From Mortierella sp. BCC40632 (Eukaryota > Mortierellomycota > Mortierellomycetes > Mortierellales > Mortierellaceae), in assembly GCA_011634665.1 (NCBI GenBank), contig WAEK01000005.1, positions 2,055,001 to 2,119,000 of the forward strand: a stretch of DNA of 64,000 nucleotides, written 5' to 3'. Within the stretch, counting starts at the first letter, position 1, and every line of letters begins with the position of its first letter. This document shows, one piece after another, positions 10,487 through 22,535 of the stretch. Under the pieces are notes generated by a model, which saw only the letters and a program-made list of their open reading frames with translations, searched no databases and had not been told where the DNA came from. The position numbers were made by a program, and so were the translations under genes.

Positions 10487-10810
10487 TTAACCTTTGGCCT
10501 TAATATCAGCAATATCAGTCGTAAGCAACTTGCCAATCCTTTCGCTTAGAGTAAGATCATTCCAATGGCGCACCGGATATGCATTATGCAAAGGCGACAG
10601 ACTGTCTACCACATCAATGTTTCCTGTCATCTTGCATGGACAACCAACTGCCGTCAGCCACAAATTGACAACCTCTAAATCTTTATTTCTGGGTAGCAAT
10701 CGTTCAGCGTTACGACTGAGAACCCTTGAACGACAAACAGTGCTACTAGAGGTAGACCAACGAACACCACGAAAGGCACCATAAAAATGATGCACAAAAT
10801 ACTTAGAGGG
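10487..10810 (-). pseudogene. Unassigned coding-like fragment
   Basis: A minus-strand frame is open for about 105 codons with protein-like composition (for example NAERLLPRNKDLEVVNLWLT, then YPVRHWNDLTLSERIGKLLT). It lacks an ATG at its beginning and has a stop just upstream, so it would need an upstream exon. It may be a terminal exon or a relic. No family is recognised. Confidence 0.25.
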
Positions 10811-11413
10811 AGTATACGTGGATCATAAAAGGCTTCCTTTTATGAGTCTAGGGGCTGGCATCGGCACCGGGACCATCCTCTGCCTTCTTGACTATGTTAG
10901 CACATGAGCTAGTGAATGAAGTCACTCTCGTGCATCGAAGTCGCGTTACATCAAAGAGTCAAAAAAAAAAAAAAAAAAAAAAAAACACCTACCTCTGCAG
11001 GAAGATCAAGGGTTTATTGAACATTGGTCAACTGATTCTTGTAGTTAGTCTTTGACTATCATTGGCAGCAGTCAACGCCTGAACTCTGGTCTCCGCTATT
11101 GCCGAACCAAGGAGAAAAAGCCGTGCCGTGTCAGGGCCGTGTAACATCGAATTTTGCAGATCACTGGTGGTGAAAGGTGACAGCGAAGGATAGTGGTGAC
11201 GGGTGACCATGGAGGATGGTAGTAATGGAAAGATGGTAGTGGCGGGCGATAGTGATAGATAGCAGTGATGGGCTTAAGCGATGGATGGTAGTGATGCCAA
11301 GAAAGCTTTCTTTCATCACATCCTTAGACTTTCGAATATAAACAGTCGCTTTCTTCAAACATCCTTGTATTTGCACCTTCGAGTCATCTCTTTCCTCCTC
11401 TGAAAAATAAAAA
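10811..11413. other. Non-coding with degenerate GATGGTAGTGATGG-like repeats
   Basis: It holds a poly(A) tract at about 10961-10985. From about 11161 to 11297 there is an irregular purine-rich series of GATGGTAGTG/GGTGACGG-like units. No gene is visible. Confidence 0.5.
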
Positions 11414-12740
11414 ATGGACAATATTGCGCAAGACACTTGCAGTTTGGAAGTGCCTGTTGCACTCTTCAAAACAGACCACGATTGAGGCGATGAAAGATAG
11501 AGTTTCAACCTTTCTTCAGAAAAGATTCTCCCATGCCGTAACGGAAAATCTAATGGAGATACTGGAGCCTATTTTCCCCAACCGCCTCGAAGAGTCTACT
11601 AAGCTCTCCAAAGAACATATCCAGGAGTCCTTAATAGACCCAGAACTGCACTGTCGAGTCCACATTGGATCATCAAATGTCACTAAGACTCCATCGGCTC
11701 TATTCAAGGCCTCATAGAGCATTCGACATCTGCGCGGCAGATTTGTGAAGAGCCAGAGGTCCAAGTCTAGCACCCATCCTCTATCACTAAAAGAGTTCGT
11801 AACGTCCTTGAAATTTCTTCAAGTGGCCGACTTTGGAGAGTAGTACAGGAGGCGATTAACTGGTGGCCATCGTCTGTGGCGATGCTCGTCTTGGAGAAGG
11901 CGCAACTGGTTTTCCAAAATAGCCTTTTTACTCAAGATGAAGTTGCGTATGTTCTCATGGAGACATTTTCTCATTTTACGAATTCCATGGAAGTAATGAA
12001 AACTGTTGTAGATCAATAGATCAACTTTTGTATATCTAGTAAAAAAGCAATAGGAGACGTTTATAGGCGGTCGGCGGCCACACTGCAGACAATATTTTTC
12101 TTCCAAAGGCGAACCGCTCAGGGTCAGTAAAAATACACACCCTGTGCCCAGAAAGAATAAAAGACTGATCGCATCTCACCGAATTCACCTTCCCCAGAAG
12201 TTTACAATTTTTCTCAAGGAACAAGCACAGGATCTTATTGTTTACGGCACTCCTGTCGAAGATATTGAACACGGCATGGACACTGGAGCCAGAGTGAGAA
12301 TGATGCCATCCTCCACAAATCCCCGTAACCCCTCCGCCTATGCCTTAGATAGTCAAGCAGCCAAGTCTTGGTCCTGTTCATCGCCTGTGGCCAGTGCAGA
12401 GCACCAGCCAACACATATTCAGTCACCTCCAAGCTACCTCAAAAAAATCATATTAGAGTCTCCTCCTACTCCGTCCATTGACTCGAATGACCCTATCCTG
12501 GAAGAGAGCCAGAGGTCTTTTGCATATCTGCCATCAACTACCACCTTAAAGCAACACCTCAAATACTCTACCACCCTGAACTGGCTCTGCTCTTACAATG
12601 CTATCAAAGGCGAGAATCCCCTAGACATCATCCTTAAGGAAGGAAACGAAATCTTTTGCGACATCGACATCCATGATTCTCAAACGAGAGAACAGACGAT
12701 AGTAGCATTTGCAAACGCATTAGTGTGGTGCAGCGTGTGA
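11414..12740 (+). pseudogene. Decayed or unresolved multi-exon hypothetical gene
   Basis: The best-supported part is 11771-12007 joined to 12054-12740 through a 46-bp intron, with the phase kept. It encodes about 308 residues. The first exon reads like a folded helical protein (VVQEAINWWPSSVAMLVLEK, then FQNSLFTQDEVAYVLMETFS); the second ends in a Ser/Pro-rich and then compact C-terminus. Upstream, the same frame is open but crossed by TAG at 11768-11770, which could also be an acceptor. A helical segment in another frame (EAMKDRVSTFLQKRFSHAV) lies at about 11484-11540. The only nearby ATG (11414) runs into a stop after 23 codons. Either several small introns were missed or the gene is broken. 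Family unknown. Confidence 0.4.
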
Positions 12741-13871
12741 GACTAAGGCCGGTTCATGGCAATTTGCAATTGCCATTGTGGTAACAAAGGCAAGCGACAA
12801 GCAGTTGCACAGCATCTGATCAACCTGAGATCAAGGTTCAAGGCTGAGTGGAAAAAAAAGACACGCTGATAGTCAATGCACAGACCGCGAGGGGATCCAG
12901 CAAAAGTACCTGCTCATGATAGTGAAATACAGCCTCCTAAGACCGCTGTTAAGACACGGGGTCACCTCTTTTTTCTAGCCATCTTAGCTGCAGTCTTTCT
13001 TCTTTTCTCCCCTCACCGCAACAAACAAATCGAAGCTGTCGTGGCTTTCATGAGGCAATGCTTACAAGCGTAGGTGCAATATCTCATTTTCTCAAGATAA
13101 CCATTTAACCCGATGAACAATGAAACAATGTCAAGTGCAGTGCACTGAAAAGAGTGGCTCAACAATCAGCAATGAGAGATAAGAAGAAAGAAAAGAGAAA
13201 TCTGCTTCAATCTAGCCTCATTCTTTGCACACTCATTCAGATCCATACACTTATTCATCTACTCTAGCATCCACTCTAGCATCCACTCTAGCAGGACAGA
13301 CAAAACAAGGAAGATTTGAAAAAAGGATAGTTTAAAAAAGGATAGTTTGGTTGGAGGTGAAGTTTGAATACAAGTTCTTGGTCCTACGTGCTACAGTTAT
13401 GCAAAATAGAGCTATCGCGTAACGTGCGGCTTTTACCCGAGGAATGTGTGTTTAAAGAGTCCTCTTCTCACTCTCTTTCTCTATCAGTTTATGACTATGT
13501 CAGTTTGAAGACCGCGCACTGCACACATGGACCCCCTGATGCCTGAAGAAAAAAAAGTCAGCATTCTGGCACATATAATTGGTGAGTGAAAAGATGCAAA
13601 GTACAGCGCACCGGAAAGAGTGACTCAACAAACAATGAGACAAGAAGAGAGTAAAGAGAGGTCTGCTTGAACTTGACCTTTCTCTTTCCTTGCACACACT
13701 CCACACATACACTGCTACACCCATGTATCACTACACATGTACACACACACTCATCCTCTTTTTATCACGGCAAGGCAAGGAATGAAGAAAACTCGGAAAA
13801 GGATCCCCCAACGGTTCGATTTGCACCCTTCTGATGATTTACTACAACACTTTTCTCGTTAGGATTCGACA
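12741..13871. other. Non-coding, with a dispersed direct repeat and small minisatellite
   Basis: A short run of ATCCACTCTAGC units occurs at about 13260-13293, and AAAAAGGATAGTTT is doubled at about 13319-13350. A ~105 bp imperfect direct repeat (13133-13240 and 13598-13700) is listed separately. One small open frame at 12876-13073 has a hydrophobic run but no other support. Confidence 0.5.
13133..13700. repeat. Imperfect direct repeat, ~105 bp arms
   Basis: The arms at about 13133-13240 and 13598-13700 share the order AAGTGCAGTGCACTG/AAGTACAGCGCACCG, GAAAGAGTGRCTCAACAA, a purine-rich AAGAAGAAAG stretch, TCTGCTT and CTTTGCACAC/CTTGCACACAC. They lie 465 bp apart in the same orientation. They could be arms of a decayed mobile element or a local duplication. 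Confidence 0.6.
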
Positions 13872-15260
13872 ATGAATTATTCCATTGGAAGGAAAGAACA
13901 CAGTACAGGACTCATAGGAGTCTGGAAGGACATTATTCAGAGGCATGACTCTGCTCTCACACTCAGGCTGGAGAGTGCTTTGTCCCTTGACCACTGTCAT
14001 TTAGAAAACAGGACAAGTGAGCTCTATCGACAGGGCATTGTCTTCGACATGGCTCCACTTGAGAAATATCGGGTGCCAGCAACAACATCGATCCTACAGA
14101 ATCTACTCAATGTCACTGCATCTCGAGAACCTCTATTCTCTCATACTATTGGAAGCACATCGGTTGACATCCCACTCCACAGCAACCTCCATTTCTGACT
14201 ATTGTCTACAGAACTACACGCCGACATCTTTGTTTTCTCTACCCGAAAAAAGACAAAGGTCTTCATGATCGAAGTCTCAACAATCTCAATCGGTATCCTT
14301 CACCATGTTGACTCTTACCTTGGGACAAGGGAGTGTTTGGCATTGGCGCTATCCAAAAATTACTCGGTCTATCAACATAACCCAGGAGAACCCCCCGCTC
14401 TATCATACCATAGCCGCTACTCACTGGCGATCTACCGTACAGACCTGAGAGCACGTGGCGGATGTAAAAAACGAAAAGTAGACGATGTTGCGGACGCTGA
14501 TATCCAAGAAACCTCCAAAAAAAAAAAAAAAAAAAGCAAGGTGAATATTCAAACATGCGTTTTTCAGGGTGTCGATTGTAGTAATCTCGTAAAGGCGATG
14601 TGCTTAATGACGTCCCCACTTGATATTGGACAGGCATGACTACATAGCAAACTTCATTGAAGAAAGCATCCTAAAAGGCAAAGACAAAGAGGGAGTCTAC
14701 CAGTCTCTCATTGTAACGAAGAGAATTCCTCTGAGCATCAAAAAAAAAAAAATCTGCCTTCGATACTATAAGAATCCCAAAAGTAGCCGCCCAAGATCTA
14801 TCCAGGGGATCCATGGACAAAAATTTGGGGAAGGACGGCTTCGTCGACCAATGGAACAGCCATGTCGAAGCCAATCTTCAGTCACTATGGGAGGCAGAAG
14901 AAGAGGCCAGGGCAAAAATGCTGCCCAAATGGAAGGGTCAAGCCCATTCGGACGGCTGCACTGACACAGAAACTCGACTAGGTAGTGGTGGAAGAGGCAG
15001 TAGCAGTAGTAGGAGGTGGAGTGGAGATAATTATGACGATGACAGTGGCAGCGACGGTGGGTGCGCGAGGTAGGGGAAGAGACTGGACTCGATCCTAGAG
15101 AGTATCGGACCTGCACAGCTACACTTCAACAGATCCTTCGACCGGATCTTTGTGCACAAGATAGGAGGAAAATCCAGAGTCTTCCCGAGGGTGGCCAAGA
15201 GGCTATGACGGCGGTTTGCGAAGAAGTCTCCGTGCTGGCTAGGAAGGCGGATCATGAGGT
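13872..15260 (+). pseudogene. Fragmentary coding-like region
   Basis: Short open pieces with protein-like composition follow each other in different frames. There are 108 codons from the ATG at 13872. A helical piece at 14813-14950 contains NSHVEANLQSLWEAEEEARA, with a Ser/Gly/Asp-rich end. Another helical piece at about 15085-15260 contains EEVSVLARKADHEV. I could not join them into one frame-consistent model. They are best read as a decayed gene or one with unresolved small introns. No family is recognised. Confidence 0.25.
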
Positions 15261-15696
15261 AATGGCTCTACGTTTTTTTTTTTTTTTTTCATGTCAACCG
15301 ATCAGAGTGTCACCCAATCGATTAAAAAGAGAAATATAATGCAATGAACGGTGGGTGCAAAGAGGAGAGGGAGAGGAGGGGGGGGGGTATCAAATCCTTT
15401 GAGACTAAGAGCACTAATCTTCTCTGCGGGGAGGAGGGGTCTTCCCCCCAAAGGCTCTTAGCCTTGGGAAAGAAGAAAAAAAAAGAGAGTTCTATCAGAA
15501 CTAGTGTCAATGAGTGTGGGTGAGATGATGTTTTCTTTTCTTTTCTCTTTTTTTGTTCTTCTAAACAGGAAGGAAATAAAATGGAGAGAATGGTGTATGT
15601 GTAGATGTGTGCGTGCGGGTTTGAGTGGAGAGAATGGTGTGTGTAGATGTGTGCATACGGGTTTGAGTGGAGAGGAGGAAGGAGAAGAGAGAGTAC
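15261..15696. other. 3' flank of Kelch gene 1, low complexity
   Basis: It contains T and G runs and two copies of a TTTGAGTGGAGAG(AATGGTGTG) phrase at about 15580-15675. No gene is seen. Confidence 0.5.
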
Positions 15697-17731
15697 TTAT
15701 GGGTCAATGATCGCGTGAGGGTTTCCTGGAGAATCGTCTATTGCCAACATATTTCCATCTTTTGAAGAGACCACCGCATGTGGGGACTGTGTTGGTATGG
15801 TACTAGCAGGCATGTTAAGCACAGCTCCTTCAACTGTCCTATTTGCAATTGATGGGGGTGGTGGATAGTTTACTTGTCTGTTGCCGGAGGTGTGGGTAAA
15901 GCCATCAATATACCCTGAACTATTGCTGCCTCTATTGTGAGCTGTAGTCGAGGCCAGTACTAATGTATTCAATCCATAATCTGCAGTATTAAAGGATGCA
16001 GGATTTTCTCCATCAATATTCGTGGCCAATATCCTCAAGTCTGGAACTCCCTGACCAGGACGAATGGTTGCCGTAGGGTGATATACAATAGGCTGTTGTT
16101 GAAAGTGAGCTGGTTGGTAGTGGTGCTGTAATAATCCTTGTTGAAGCTCGTATTGATCTTGATGATCTTGCATAATATTGTAGGCGCCGCTCGACCCAGT
16201 AAGGCCTGGAGCACTCAATGATCCTGCTGATAACGCCTGAGGTCCAGATGAAGGCGCTAAAGAACCTGACGGTGGAGTCGAAAAGCCTGCTGGTGAGGAA
16301 GACACATTTCCTGAGTGGAACGGAACGTGTTCATCATGGTCTTCGTTTTTTAGAAGGATGTGTTTGTGTCGTTGAAAAAGCATAAACAGGAATACTGCGC
16401 TGAGGATGGCTAGTCCTCCAACAGATAATCCTGCTATCGCTCCTGCACTAAGTGGCGTTGATGTCGAAGAAGGTTTTGAGGTATCCGTATTTGTTGCGTT
16501 TGGTAACGGGTAATTTGGGGGAGTATAGTTGCTTATCCAAGAGCCCTTATCAATGTCGTAGATCAAGACATCAGCTGAAACGATTCTTCCCAAGTGATCT
16601 TCGCCTCCCCAAACCAGTAGTTGGTTTCCTGCGACGGCACATGCAGTATAGAGCCGCGTTGGTCCCGAAGTGCCGCTTTTCCATTCAAAAGTAATAAGGT
16701 CGAGCACGAATACATCCCCGAATGGTGTGAGTGGAGTGTATGTCCTGCCGCTATACACGACGAGCTTGGTTCCTTTTTCGTCTAGAAACCAAATCCTAAG
16801 AATCAGTCAAAAGAGCCTTGTTGATTCGATTGTTGGCACCCATTCGGTCTGTCAATGTCTACATCAACTTACTTGTTGCCACACAGTGATCCGCCCTTGG
16901 TGGAGGTGGTGTTCCTGTAGTCTTCTACTTGTGGCGGAAACATGCGTGAGAAAGCAGGAAATCATTGGCAGCGACTCGGCTTAATGAGGTGACTAAAGAG
17001 CTTACCAAAGGCCTCCAGAGATTACTAGAAGGATTGTAACTCGTAACGGCATTTGCATTTGAAGTCAAAATCTTGTCGCCTGATGTGGCATAGCCTCCAA
17101 AATAAAGGATGCTGCTCAAATGCTTTGACCAAGCATTGCCATAGTATGCTCGATTAGGGAACAAAATATCCGACGAGGGCATGAGTAGTGACTGCAATCT
17201 TTCCTTGCCAAATTCAAAGATGTTGAGTGTGTTGCGTGTTGTGTCCGTATAAGACCCTGCAATATAGACTAACCCAGTGTCAGGGTCTGTGATAGCGCCA
17301 TTGCCCTGATAGTTCGATTGGGGGACATCTACCTGAAGAGTGGCCCACGCCTGATTCGCGACGGAATATAGACGGGCAGGGACGGGGTTTGCAGAAGGAT
17401 CAGAGCCTTGGCCGGCATGAAAGACAACTAACAGCGATTCGTTTTGAGAAGCGGCCATGGGGAAGATCTCCTGGGGAAGTCCATCTGGTAATTTGGTCCA
17501 GGCGGGCTGAGAGCCTGTCCAGGGCACGGTCAGGTCCAACGAGTAGAACTGAGAGTAGGAAACAACCTTATCACTCCCACCAAGAATATACAGTTTTGTG
17601 GATGTGCGGGTGTAGGCAGGGCCTCGTAGTGCCTTAGGGGGATTATCTGATTGTGCGAGGGCTGCCCGTGGGATCCAAAGAATGGATGAGACTACGAAGA
17701 TGGCGGTAGCGATGGCCAACGATGGAGCCAT
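15697..17731 (-). CDS. Kelch-repeat single-pass membrane protein 1, 620 aa
   Basis: Exons 17731-17006, 16924-16873 and 16781-15697 give 1863 nt with no frame break. Residues 1-26 form a signal peptide ending in RAALAQ. Kelch blades follow (TKLYILGGSDKVVSYSQFYS, GLVYIAGSYTDT, SILYFGGYAT, TKLVVYSGRTYTPLTPFGDV, QLLVWGGEDH), predicting an extracellular beta-propeller of about 340 residues. A transmembrane helix lies at about 372-395 (AGAIAGLSVGGLAILSAVFL), followed by a basic stop-transfer (QRHKH). The cytosolic tail of about 220 residues is Ser/Gly/Pro/Gln-rich with no domain. The family is common in early-diverging fungi and mostly uncharacterised; a role in wall or surface sensing is inference. 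Gene 2, next to it, is a close paralogue with the same intron positions. Confidence 0.85.
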
Positions 17732-18934
17732 GGCCTCTCTCTGAAAAAAAAACAACCGTCGAAAGGAGACTAGGCGATGAGAATGAATCAAGGATAAAAA
17801 AGGTAAAAGGGGACTGTTGAATGAGGGATGGGGTTGATCAAGGGACTGGGATTGCCACTCGGAATAAGATGTCCAGGAGAAAGAGACGAGAGAGAAAGAG
17901 AGATTGGTGAGATGTATACTTGGAGGATGAGAAAGAGAATGAATGTGCGTGTGTGAGTGTGTGAGTATGAGTGTGACAGTAATTCAGTAGCAAGGGCGGA
18001 GCTCATTCGCCTGCTGTTCTGCTCCGCTGTGCCCGGCTTTTTGCTCCTCAGCGGCGAGACAAGAGAGGGGAGAGGAAGGAGGACAACCGCAGTTGTCAGC
18101 CCTGTGGCTGTGTGTTTCCCTCTTCCCTCGACCTTAAAATGACAAGCTCAAGAACCTTGCTCTTTCCTTACTCCAAATACAACAGGGTCCAGAACTCTGA
18201 ATTGAGGGTACAAGGTTCTGTAGTAGCTACATCTCCTATCTAGATGAATGCTGTCATGTGTGTGCCCACTGCTCAATTTTTTCTCTCCGTCACTCTCTCT
18301 TTTTTTTCTTCTTCTTCCGTCTCCCATTGCACAACAGCCTTTCAAGGCAATACGAAAGAACATGTCCTACTTAGGACTAGTAGCGCTTTCCACCACTATT
18401 TATTCACTACCGTCCTTCGTTCCTCCAAGGCCAACATTTCTTCCTTCCTTCCTTTCCTCCTTCCCTCCTTCCTAGTCTCAATATTTTTGCTTGTGGTTCA
18501 GCAACAATGAAGCCAATAATATACCATGACCGAGGGGGCTGAGTCACACACAGTGTCCCTCCTCCTCCTCCTCCACTTCTTCCTCCAAAAAAAAAAAAAA
18601 AAAAAAAGGTGCGATTCGGTACTAAATCCAAAAGGTCAACTTTTAATACTATTATTAATATTACTATTTGAGAAGAGATGTCCAGATACTCCATGGTTAG
18701 AGTATTGGGGAAGAACAGAAAAAGAAAGAAAGAGGAGTGACGACGGTAAAGAGTTTTGAGGTTTATGGGCGAGAGAAATCGAGACTTAAGAGAGTGGAGG
18801 AAGACGAGCCCTCGTTAAGAGTCAAACATCAGCCAATGGAAGGGGTATGAGGCGCTCAGCTTTACTCCGCGCAGCAAACAACAAAATAGCACCGCCACAA
18901 AACCTAAAAAAAAAAAAAGAAAAAAGGCTATCCA
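17732..18934. other. Intergenic between Kelch genes 1 and 2
   Basis: This is the promoter side of Kelch gene 1 and the 3' side of Kelch gene 2. It holds a CT/GT-rich stretch (17930-17985), an A-tract at 18586-18606 and TTCC repeats near 18430-18475. No gene is seen. Confidence 0.5.
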
Positions 18935-20964
18935 CTAAGGCCCAATCACTGTGTGTGGGTTTCCAGGGGTACGCGATTCCAAATACATGTCTTGCTCTTT
19001 AGACACTAGCGCATGCGGCCCATTCAATGTGACGCCAACAGCTGTGGACCTCTCCGTGGTGGACCTTTCTGTTGTGGGTTTCGAATGAAGCGGTGGTGGA
19101 GGTGGATAGGCCGCTGATATGTTGCCAGCATAGTGGCTGTTGCTGTCAATATATCCAGACTGACCACTACTCATCGCAGGTGAGATCAGAGTGTTCTTTC
19201 CAAGGTCAGTCATAGCATAGGATGGCATCATAACATTTCCAGAACTCATGGGCATAGATGACGGTAGTGCCCCTTCGACTCCGGTGTACTGATATGGATG
19301 ATAATATCCATTCTGCTGCGGATGCTGCTGATCTAATATCTTTTGATGTTGATCATATTGATCTGGTGAGGGATGTGTTTGGTCCTGCATATAGCCATAA
19401 TGACTAAAATTGGCTGACTCTGTGGGAGGCTGCATTTGTCCAGGAGAAGACAGGGAGGTCGAAGTGGGCTGTAGGGATGAAGAGACTGGAGGAGAAGACT
19501 TTCCAGGTTTCAAGGCAGAGTGGTCGCACGGGTCGCTGTTCTTTAGGCGAGAATGTTGGTATTTTCGGAATAGAACGAACAGGGCTATCGCGCATATCAC
19601 AGCCAAACCTCCAACAGCAATACCAGCAATTGCTCCAGGGCTAAGAGACGATCCTTTTGAATCCGGTTTAGTTGGGGGATCCTGCTTCACATACGACGCT
19701 GGAGGAGTGTAATTGCCTCCCCATGTATTTGTATCCAGATTGTAAATCAAGACATCTGCAGACACGATGTTTCCGAGGTAGTCCTCGCCACCCCAGATAA
19801 TTAATTGGTTCCCAGCAATGGTACAGCAAGTGTAGAGTCGAGCTATTCCTGAAGTTCCCTTTGTCCACTGAAAAGTAGTCAGGTCAAGGATAAAGACCTC
19901 GCCCTCAGGAGTCGGTGGAGTGTAGGTTCTTCCGCTAAAGACGACAAGCTTGGTGCCATCATCATCTTGCAAGAGCACCAAGAAAGAGAGAAAAAAAAAG
20001 AGCACAGAATTTGTCAGCTTTCGTTAGACTGCCAAGCCATGGAAACGGATGTGGCTGAATTAGCACAACTCACTTGTTGTAATGCAATGGTCTGTTCTCA
20101 TCGAGGGGGGAGTGCCCGTGGTTTGCTATTCAACAGCACACACATGTGCACAAAAAGACATGGAGATGTCAGATATGAGGAGCCATAGATCCCACACGGA
20201 TTGTTTGCAAGATCTGATGCTGAGTAACCATGTAGACATAGGGCAAGACATACCAGGCGCCCCCACTGGTTAGACAAAGGAGTATATTTCGAAACTACAG
20301 AGGCATCAGCTCCAGTGATTTGTTTCAAGGTCGCATTATATCCTCCAAAGTACAGGACACTTTTCAAGTGCTGGGACCAAGCATTGGCATAGTAGCTGCG
20401 ACCCGAAAGTTGATCTGGAGGTATAGTTCGAGCATCCATCGTGTCACTCTCGAAGTTGTAAATATTGATTGAGTTTCGACTAGGGTCTGTGTAAGATCCA
20501 GCAATGTAGACAAGACCGGTCGTTGGGTCAGTCACAGCGCCGTAGCCCTGGACACCCGCGTATTTTGCGATGAATTGAGACGTAGCCCACTGTTGCGTTT
20601 CAATATTGTACAGGCGCGCCGCAAGTGGCGAGGACGATGAGCTATCGCCTACATGAAAGACGACCAGCTTCTTCTCATCCATTGAAGCAGCCATTGGGAA
20701 GATATCCTGTTGGACACCATTCGGTAATTTGGTCCATACTGGCTGAGACCCGGTCCAGGGAACAGAAAGGTCGAGCGAGTAGAACTGGCCATAGGTGGCA
20801 ATATTGTCTTTGCCACCCAGGATGTAAAACTTTGTTGCGGTGCGAGCATGTGCGGAACCGCGAACGGCATGAGGAACAGTGTTGTTCTGGGCTAATGTCG
20901 TTGTTGGGAGGTAGAATGAGAGGAGCGCGAGTAATGATGGAAAGATAAGAGGGGAGTAAACCAT
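18935..20964 (-). CDS. Kelch-repeat single-pass membrane protein 2, 597 aa
   Basis: Exons 20964-20254, 20125-20074 and 19965-18935 give 1794 nt in frame. The middle exon is 52 nt, exactly as in Kelch gene 1, and encodes the matching TGTPP...R-DHC loop. The start is the ATG at 20964; it begins a signal peptide ending TTTLAQ. Blades include TKFYILGGKDNIATYGQFYS, GLVYIAGSYTD, SVLYFGGYN, TKLVVFSGRTYTPPTPEGEV and QLIIWGGEDYLGNIVSADVL. A membrane helix lies at about 365-387 (GAIAGIAVGGLAVICAIALF). The tail is rich in Gln, Pro, Tyr and His (QMQPP, DQYDQHQ, YPPPPPLH). It ends in NPHTVIGP, close to the NPHAIIDP end of gene 1, so the extreme C-terminus is conserved while the rest of the tail has diverged. 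Confidence 0.85.
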
Positions 20965-22535
20965 GTTGTACACCGTGACCGAAATACGCTCGGCGATGCG
21001 TCAAAGGCAGCAAAAATAACAGGAACAAGGGGAACAAGGGGAACAAGGGGTAAATTTGTGGAGAAGGGATGAAATGAGAATGAAGGAATGAGCTACCCGT
21101 GAATAGGTAGATGAATGGATGGATGAATGGATGAATGATTGAATGATTGAATGGATAGATGAGGAGAAGGAAGAAAAGATTGGTTCAGATGAGTGAGGAG
21201 AAAAAAAAAAAAAAAAAAAAAAGTGTGTGTGTGTGTGTGTGTGTCGGGACTAAAATTGTCCCTGCTCATGGTCTAGCGCCATCAAGTTCCAGGCCAGATC
21301 CTGAACAGAGCCCAACCATTGGGCCTGCTCCGAGGAGGCAAACAGAGTGCTCAAGAAATGTGGGTAAGTAACAAGAGCGAGACCTTCTCTGGAGGTGTCA
21401 GAACTGTGGAAGTGTTCGCACATAAATCCTGGCGATGAGGCTTCCGATCCCACTTGGGTGATCTCATTGAGAACGATCCTTTCACGATCCCTTCACTTGG
21501 CCTCCAACACATCTTGCGAGGCCTCATGTCCCGTAAGGCTAAACTATTCAAAATGTGCTTAATGATACAATGATGCTCTCTTAGAGACTAGTTTTTTTTT
21601 TTTTTTTTTTTGTACCGCCACTTTGGGTTTGGACTTGTGTACTACTCATCGGGGTTCATTGTCCACCTACTAACTGCGGCCCGATATTGCGAACGTTTGA
21701 ATTTTTCCCATCGATTTTGGAATCCTCGAGCACGGACTGTTGCTGCCCACAAGTCCAACAGGGCCCTATAAATCGATAATCGCAGTCGCTATCTGAATCT
21801 TAGAGTAGAGCGTTCAGTTAGAAAAGAGGGACTGGACAACCTTATGCTGCCGAGTCGTTACCAAAGGAGAGTAAACGGTAAATTTGCTGTCATTTGTAAT
21901 GTGTGCCCTGAATCAGTCCTCATGAACCTCTCGTTCTGGGATGCTCCGTTACTGCGCCTCGATTACTGAAAAAGATGCGCAAGAGTTCAGTCCACAGAGG
22001 TTTATGGAATGAATGGAAAAAAAAAAGCTATCGGTCTCGACCTTTCTGCCAACGCCTAAAACCAAAGAAAAACCAAATCTTGCAATTACCATCTGCTTTA
22101 TGCAAATGACTAACAGGTGAGAAAATTGAGAGAAGAGAAGAGGCTCATTCTACAGGCGAACAGTGCGCGGAAAACTCTCCAATCCAATGTTCAGGGGTTT
22201 CTTTTACATGAAGAGATTCTTTGGTAATGGTGAGAATGACGTTGCTATCACAAACAGGACTATTCCCTGAAAAATTTAAATTCTTGTTGTTGGGTTGGTG
22301 TTGCTGTGCAAGCCTTGCCTCTGTTAGCTTTCCAAGATAAGGGATAGATGATTCTGATGGATTGAAGAGTTAGCCCTCTGATCAAATAAGGTACCAGTAG
22401 AGTACCCTAGTGGAATCTCAGTATGCCCGCGTGGCAACTAGCGAATTCGAAAGCGTACATGTCAAAATATTTTTAATTGAGCAGGGTTGATATGGTACAT
22501 ATTAAGGTATAAAGTGATCGCCTAATTAGACAATC
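20965..22535. other. Intergenic between Kelch genes 2 and 3
   Basis: It contains three GGAACAAGG units at about 21025-21050, TGAATGGA-type repeats at 21110-21160, an A-tract joined to (GT)n at 21200-21244, and a T tract at 21592-21611. I see no gene in the remaining 900 bp. Confidence 0.5.
21200..21244. repeat. Poly(A) joined to (GT)n microsatellite
   Basis: About 22 A bases are followed directly by about 11 GT units, upstream of Kelch gene 2. Confidence 0.85.

Noticed and set aside
12876..13073. 65-codon plus-strand frame with a hydrophobic run
   Set aside because: It is too short, with no neighbour or family support; the hydrophobic stretch comes from a CT-rich tract.
13801..13830. Possible tRNA B-box (GGTTCGATTT)
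   Set aside because: The box does not match the full consensus and no A-box or cloverleaf could be built around it; no convincing tRNA was seen anywhere in the window.
20965..20973. Slightly earlier start of Kelch gene 2
   Set aside because: The first codon there is GTG on the sense strand; the first true ATG is at 20964 and begins the signal peptide.
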